Shown in pieces: positions 58,853 to 64,000 of a stretch of DNA of 64,000 nucleotides. The translations under genes and the position numbers were made by a program. The stretch lies in contig SKCR01010146.1 of assembly GCA_019454045.1 (NCBI GenBank), positions 1 to 64,000 on the forward strand, in the 5' to 3' direction. The stretch comes from Zanthoxylum bungeanum (Eukaryota; Streptophyta; Magnoliopsida; Sapindales; Rutaceae). A model generated the notes under the pieces. The model searched no databases. It was not told the DNA's origin and saw nothing but the letters and a program-made list of their open reading frames with translations. The first letter of the stretch is position 1; every line of letters starts with the position of its first letter.

Positions 58853-59368
58853 TAGGGTTGGTGGCGGTTCCGGAACCTCCGGTTCCAGTTCCTTAAAAAG
58901 AAGAATCGGAACCGAACCGTAAAATTACGATTCTGATTCCAACCAAAACCTTTGAACCACAATTTTTTTTTAAAAAAAATTAAATATAAATTAAATTTGA
59001 TTTAAATTAACTTTAATTAGAAACAAATTAAATTAAAAGGGCTATGACATTATTTTTTTAAAAATTGATTCATTAATATGTTTTAAATATGAAGAACGAT
59101 TCATTGATACGGTCTCCTTTCCAATTACTAAAATCATCCTTCAAGTTTTCCAGTTGTCGTGCCACGGTAAATTTGGAAGATGATTTTAGAAAGTCGCCAG
59201 CTTTTTTTTGCAAAATTGATTCATTAATATGCTTTAAATATGAAGTAAGATTCAATCTATTTCTTTTTTCAACTTTTTTGCGGTTCCAGTTCCATTTTTA
59301 ATGGAATCGGAACAGAATCCGCCGGGCGATTCCGGTTCCAGTTTAGAACCGAACCGTGGCTGAGCTTA
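58853..59368. mobile_element. Short hAT-type element (516 bp) with inner palindrome
   Basis: Flanks CACCCGAA (58845-58852) and CACCCAAA (59369-59376) form an 8-bp duplication with one mismatch. The ends TAGGGTTGGTGGCGGTTCC and GGAACCGAACCGTGGCTGAGCTTA (split here as GAACCGTGGCTGAGCTTA) are imperfect inverted repeats, and GGTTCC/GGAACC words cluster at both ends. An inner inverted repeat and a 30-bp direct repeat lie in the middle. The ORFs on both strands across the palindrome are mirror artefacts. Confidence 0.75.
59126..59198. repeat. Inverted repeat inside the hAT-type element
   Basis: ACTAAAATCATCCTTCAAGT (about 59128-59147) pairs with TTGGAAGATGATTTTAG (about 59173-59189), with a loop of about 25 bases. 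The palindrome is bracketed by a near-perfect 30-bp direct repeat TTGATTCATTAATATG(T/C)TTT at about 59065 and 59217. Confidence 0.8.
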
Positions 59369-59810
59369 CACCCAAATGCATTAGGATTCATAAATTAACA
59401 TATCAAACAATATATTGTCAAGTAAATATATGACATATCAACATCTATATCTCAAACGAAAAACTTTCATATTCTCGTGCATAATTCTATTCATGAATTG
59501 TTTAGGAGACATATCCAAACATGATTTTTTTTTTTTTTTTAAATATTAATATTACGCATGTAATATTGATAGCTCAGGTGTGTTGCAACATATGAATAAG
59601 AGATTGAGTATAAAATTTTAAACAGTTGCATAAATAATAATTAAATTAACATGTATTGTCAAAAAATAAATTGCTCTCCGGTAAAACATATTAATGAGAC
59701 CAAATATTGCCTTGAGAAAATTTCTCATCATTATCAAAATATAGCACAAGACATATATTACTCCAAGAAATTTCAAAACTAACTATACTGAACAATATGG
59801 ATTGAAGATT

Positions 59811-59822
59811 GCTCTGATACCA
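59811..59822 (-). promoter_or_regulatory. tRNA-Met primer binding site of the old copia element
   Basis: The minus strand reads TGGTATCAGAGC next to the 5' LTR. Confidence 0.8.
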
Positions 59823-59824
59823 AA

Positions 59825-60239
59825 TATAAGAAATAAAATAGCTAAGATTGTACCTTCAACCATAGTTGTCCATACAATACTAATCATTATATTCTCTCAA
59901 ATTAATAAAGGTGTCTTCTAGCCTATTCCATTTTATAACATATTTGTGACGGAGCAAATCCTTAGAGCAAACTTAGATTTGGCTAGGCTAGGGACCATTT
60001 TTATAGTTAACTTTAATGTAACTTAAGACTCTTGAATTTTCATTATCAAATAAGTGATCAATAATGAGTCTAACTAATTCACTTCCTTCCATCAAAGAAG
60101 CACATGAGTTGCAACATTTCATAAAAAGAAATCATTCATATTTTCATAACTTATATCCTTATTATTTAATCATCCATATGAAAAGACTTCATGTAATGTA
60201 TGTGGACATGTGGGACACCCTAAATAATTAAGTTTTACA
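59825..60239 (-). repeat. 5' LTR of the old copia element (415 bp)
   Basis: It pairs with 23709-24076/34026-34058. It runs from TATAAG (TG decayed to TA) to AAGTTTTACA on the plus strand. The right flank ATAAA matches ATAAC at the left end of the element in four of five bases. Confidence 0.75.
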
Positions 60240-60573
60240 ATAAAAGCTTTCCAAATCCAAAAATTTTCTGTATAATCTCACTTTCCTGCAGTTTTTCAAG
60301 GAACCAAACAGTCCCTTGCCCGTATATCATGCATAAGATATAATTATTATCATTATTTGCAATTAGCCTAGTAAAAAGTGTAGAAATCGATAGTCCTGGT
60401 GATTTACTTGACTGCGTAACTTTCAGTTTATATTTGCAATTTTGTTCATTATGTACAAAAGTTTGAAATGAGACTTTGATAATTATAGATACAAGTTCAA
60501 GATGGCATTTACAATGTTATGAAAATACACTAAATGCCGATTTGGTTTCAAACTAAGTTAATACCTTGTATTT
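60240..60573 (-). other. Spacer and probable 3' UTR of the acyltransferase-family gene
   Basis: No gene or element is visible between the old copia LTR and the stop codon of the gene at 60574. The minus strand has an AATAAA at 60573-60578 that overlaps the stop. I see no stronger polyadenylation signal further down, so the transcript end is not fixed. Confidence 0.4.
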
Positions 60574-63500
60574 TTATTGTATACCCTCCTTGAAGGGACC
60601 AGATTCGTGTAAGAGTTTCATCACAAGCTTAACCTGCAAATAAATGTTAAAGTTTAGATAAACATAGAAATATTATACAATACAAGGCATGAAAACTAAA
60701 AAGCTACAGTTCTTAAGGGGAAGGACAAGATTTAAAAAGCCGCACTACCAGTACAGGAATGTTTATGCGAGTCTGGAAGTACCTGAGTTGATTCACGAAC
60801 TAGAAAGTCTTCTATAGGTTTCCTGAATTCTTCGTCTAAAAGGTAGTGGCAGCTGTAAGTTGTCACAGGCATATAACCCCGCTGAATCTTATGCTCGCCC
60901 TGAGCTCCAGCTTCAACTGTGTTCAGATCGAGTTCTATGGCCGCTTCAATTGCCTAAAATGCCACAAGAAAATAAAAACATATAACCTTGTGTTTTTAAG
61001 TTCATATTGTGATGAGTTTATTTACGTCATGTCGTCATCAGAACTCGAGCAATGCAGAAAAATCGAAAAAATCCTGTTTCTGTGACTTCTTACTTTTGGG
61101 TACTTGCAATCCTCGGCAAAATGCTTTTTGAGAGAAAAAAAGTATACACCTTCCAGTTGATTAATTAGAACTCAATACTTGAAACAAGATATAACAAGAG
61201 AACGCCAATAAGTTAAGCAGGTAATTCATATAGAAGTGTAGAACGAGTTCACTACTTAGCTTTAACCAAATTCAATATCAAGGTTTAATTATGTCAAACT
61301 AATTCATTTTCCAAGGTCTTAGATTTCTCGTTGCTTTTAGCATGCACTTTTTCAAGATTGTTCTTCTATTTAAAATTTTTAAGGGGCAAGAAAGGAGGGA
61401 ACATTAATTTCTTGTAAAATCAGAAATAAACCTGATAATAGCACGCTTCAAAATGCAAACTTGGATAATAAGCTCGCTGGTGACAACCCCAAAGACGACC
61501 AAAAAGTGTATCTCCACCAATAAGATTTAATGCTCCTGCAACAAGTTCATCCCCTTCTTCAGCAACAACAAGTAGCACTTGGTCTTCCATCTTTGATCCC
61601 ATGTTGTGGAAGAAATCCCGTGTTAAATAAGGACTACCCCACCTATGAAAAAAAATCAAGAATAGATTCTAGATCTTTCAATTCCAGGTCCAGATGTTAA
61701 AAGACAAGGAGTATGCATGCGAGAAATTTTATTCGTATACAGTAAACACAAAGGGTTTGGGGATAAGGAACAAACTTGTTATCAGTAGTGTTCCTGTAGA
61801 ACTGGTAGAAGGAATCCCAATGCTTAGCCTAACAGGACAATCATTAAGAAGATAAGAACTCGAGCATTCACTAGCTGATCCCTAACATTTGCCACTTGGA
61901 GGCATTAGACCTATCACTAAATACCTTGATCTCATGACCTCGGAGCCGTTTCATGGTCAAATTCTGTGCAGAAATCTGCATAGAGAAAGTTTACTGAAGA
62001 TCATTAGCAAGTTAAATGAACTAAACAAAAATGGCAATTGAATTTCAAACCATTAGGAAGCTTAGAACAAATTAAGGTACAGTAAGCTATTCTATGATTT
62101 AAAAGTTTAAAGGAAACATTGTTGCAGGAAGATATTATATTTGAAAATTTTACAATTAATGGGAATACAAATAGGACATACAAAGAAAATATCAGCGCAT
62201 TCGAAGTACATAATACAGGTTTTATTTACCAAATTGAAATAAAAGTAACACTGTCATCCCACTTCTTTAACTGATACTAATAACTCATCAGTGTGAACAT
62301 CACATTCTACTTGCAAATGATTTACAAATAACACTGGAGTTTTTCAAACTGGGGAAATAATATGTATAAAATAAAAGAACAAAAGTTTGAAAACAAACAA
62401 CCTTTTTACGCTCTTGACGAATATTTTTCCTTTTATTTTGCTTCAAATCCATTAAGAACTCATCAAAGCTGACCAATAGATGGAAACTTTATTAGCATTT
62501 TCGTCTTCATACATAATAAAACAGATGATGAGTTTGCCAGGAGCTAATGCTAGGCATTGAACATAAATGAGCATAAAATAAAGTGAGACAGCCAAGTAAA
62601 CAAATTTCTGTGTTCCGGAAAAAAACCATTTTACCAATAAAGAAACATGATAAGCATTACTCACTTTTTGTAGTTACGATTTTTCCAGTGATACTGCATT
62701 CCAATCCTCTGCAGGAAACCTTTATCCCTCAGTTTGTGCCAATCATTTTCAGATGGGAAGGTAATGTGTAGTGAAGAAACCCGAGACTGAAAAAGATATA
62801 TGTCACATTATGAGGGCAAGATATAGCAGATTAAAAAAATGACTATTGGTTTTATGGAAAATAGAATATAGAATATAGAGACATCACATATGTGCTTAAT
62901 CTTTATCCAAGAACCCAACCACAAGAAAAGCCATGAAAGATAAAGAGCATTTCTTCAAATGAATAGACAGCATGCATTTGTGAGTAGCATTTATTTGATT
63001 CATAGAATACCTTGGCCGTAAGCTCTTTCATGGCAGATATTATAACATCCATAACTTGATCTTTGACTGCAGTATTGAGTATTAAAATTCTCGGACCAGT
63101 TACCGGAGTAAATGGTACACAACATTGGAACTTTGGATAATATCTTTCTCCATAACTGTAGTAGGCATCTGCCCAAGCATGATCAAAAACAAATTCACCA
63201 TAGGAATGGCTGCATATCCAAATTAAAAGTGATGAGAAACAGCCAATAAAGCAGTTAAATAGAAGGTTCTGAAAGAATTGTAGAAGAAACTACATGAGAA
63301 CTTGCTGCAATGACAGCATAGCAGAAGCTTAACCTTTTAAGATAGAGTGGAACAACGCCTAAAACATTTCCACACTCATCCTTAGCAACAATGTGGCACG
63401 GAGTCCATCCTGTCTCCTGAAAACAGTTTAAACCCAAAATTAAAATAACAGCGGAAACGTGGAACCTTAAGTCTCTTTAGATTTATAATGTTGCAAAGAA

Positions 63501-64000
63501 GAATGGGGCCATAGATGACACAACAAGTATAATTAGGTCAAAGTAGTTTAAGCAAAGGCCATCAGTGATTGCTTAAAGTTTTTTAAAAGTTAAAAAACAT
63601 TTTGTCATTCAAGCAAAAATCTGGAAAGAACTCACAATTGAAAAATAAAAAAGAAAAAGAAATATTGTCATGATAGATTTTTCTGTAATGTCAAGATATC
63701 ATATGAAAGAAGCCTACTGCCTACCTACCTAAAGAGGATAAAGTTGAAGGAACCATAACTAACAAGGCACATGATCAATGGAGAAGCCTCTATAAAGGAT
63801 TCATCAGCACTACATTAGCAGTCTGTACTTGTCAGATGTCCAAGTTGTTAAAACAACGACTAATAGAACATGTGAGGTGCACCGTGGATCAGTAATTATT
63901 TACCTTCACAGCACAACCAGTCTCTTCTAAACTCGAAAGAAACCCATGTGTTAGAAATGGGTTATATTTCTCAGGGCCTGCAGCATCCAGAGCACATGCA
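60574..64000 (-). CDS. FemAB-like / COG3146 acyltransferase-family protein, 3' ten exons
   Basis: Ten exons with GT-AG borders and consistent phases: 63904-64000 (continues upstream), 63334-63416, 63011-63209, 62665-62786, 62402-62468, 61925-61975, 61776-61828, 61432-61642, 60783-60953 and 60574-60633 with a TAA stop. They encode 370 residues. Family landmarks in order are: NPFLTHGFLSSLEE, ETGWTPCHIVAKDE, a VPLYLK then SHSYGEFVFDHAWAD stretch, YYPKFQCCVPFTPVTGPRI, NFDEFLMDLKQNKRKNIRQE, LVAGALNLIGGDTLFGRLWG, and RGYMPVTTYSCHYLLDEEFR close to the end. These are the blocks of the FemAB-like family (COG3146, Pfam DUF482), which has a GNAT-like fold and is annotated in bacteria with peptidoglycan-type roles. 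The role and substrate in plants are not established. A transit peptide, if present, would lie outside the window. No frameshift or missing block is seen, so the gene looks functional. Confidence 0.92.

Larger units (their letters stand above)
58410..59810 (-). other. Old copia interior right of the gypsy LTR
   Basis: This is sequence between the gypsy insertion and the primer site of the old copia element. It carries a SINE-like insertion and a hAT-type element. The rest is AT-rich, with a T tract at 59525-59540, and too decayed for gag to be read. Confidence 0.45.
23709..60239 (-). mobile_element. Old copia element forming the base of the right nest
   Basis: Two related LTRs of about 0.4 kb bound it: 23709-24076 continued at 34026-34058, and 59825-60239. 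A GCTCTGATACCA block (59811-59822) is the reverse complement of the tRNA-Met primer site, and TCTTCCACTTAGCCCAC (34059-34075) is the reverse complement of a copia polypurine tract. Together these set minus orientation with the 5' LTR on the right. The flanks ATAAC (23704-23708) and ATAAA (60240-60244) are a 4/5 target duplication. About 2.5 kb of decayed interior survives (34059-35194 and 58410-59810). It hosts the copia element at 24077, the gypsy LTR at 35195, a SINE-like insertion and a hAT-type element. Confidence 0.72.

Noticed and set aside
59073..59301. Two ORFs on opposite strands sharing similar peptides
   Set aside because: They are mirror images generated by the inverted repeat in the hAT-type element.
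63255..63437. 60-aa minus-strand ORF taken as a separate small protein
   Set aside because: Its first two-thirds contain exon 2 of the FemAB-like gene plus intron ends on both sides. The exon borders at 63416 and 63334 explain it.

Overview
This window is plant nuclear DNA, almost certainly from a eudicot with a repeat-rich genome. Nearly every base up to about 60.2 kb belongs to LTR retrotransposons, their solo LTRs, two hAT-type DNA elements and one SINE-like insertion, stacked inside each other. The only host gene I can support is at the right edge on the minus strand: ten GT-AG exons whose phases all fit. I cannot name the genus. No prokaryotic features (operons, ribosome-binding sites, CRISPR) occur here.

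Left nest (1-20.8 kb). A broken plus-strand Ty3/gypsy element is the base layer, with protease, reverse transcriptase, RNase H and integrase remnants at about 1.75-3.5 kb and 18.05-20.1 kb. It is split at 3505 by a solo copia LTR (3506-18045, target duplication AGAAG). That LTR is split by a minus-strand Ogre/Tat-type element (5428-17908, duplication GACCT) with LTRs near 4 kb, a tRNA-Arg-type primer site, a gag ORF, no visible pol, and a higher-order minisatellite before its 3' LTR. The first 1715 bases are the end of a diverged LTR of the same type, cut by the window edge.

Middle (20.8-23.7 kb). A solo Ty3/gypsy-type LTR (21382-22692, duplication GACAA) sits in sequence I cannot assign.

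Right nest (23.7-60.2 kb). The base layer is an old minus-strand copia element (23709-60239, LTRs about 0.4 kb). A full-length but coding-dead copia element (24077-34020) lies in its 3' LTR. A gypsy LTR (35195-58409) lies in its interior and contains a non-coding plus-strand gypsy element (36612-57693), which contains a one-LTR element (40458-52717), which contains a second copia element (41833-51817). That gives five layers. hAT-type elements lie at 56590-57281 (with a 38-bp relic of the same insertion at 39277-39314) and 58853-59368.

Right edge (60.57-64.0 kb). The host gene encodes the C-terminal 370 residues of a FemAB-like / COG3146 acyltransferase-family protein. Its 5' part continues beyond the window. 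The retroelement pile ends about 330 bp from its stop codon. The transposon genes here do not form a pathway with the host gene, and almost all are broken.
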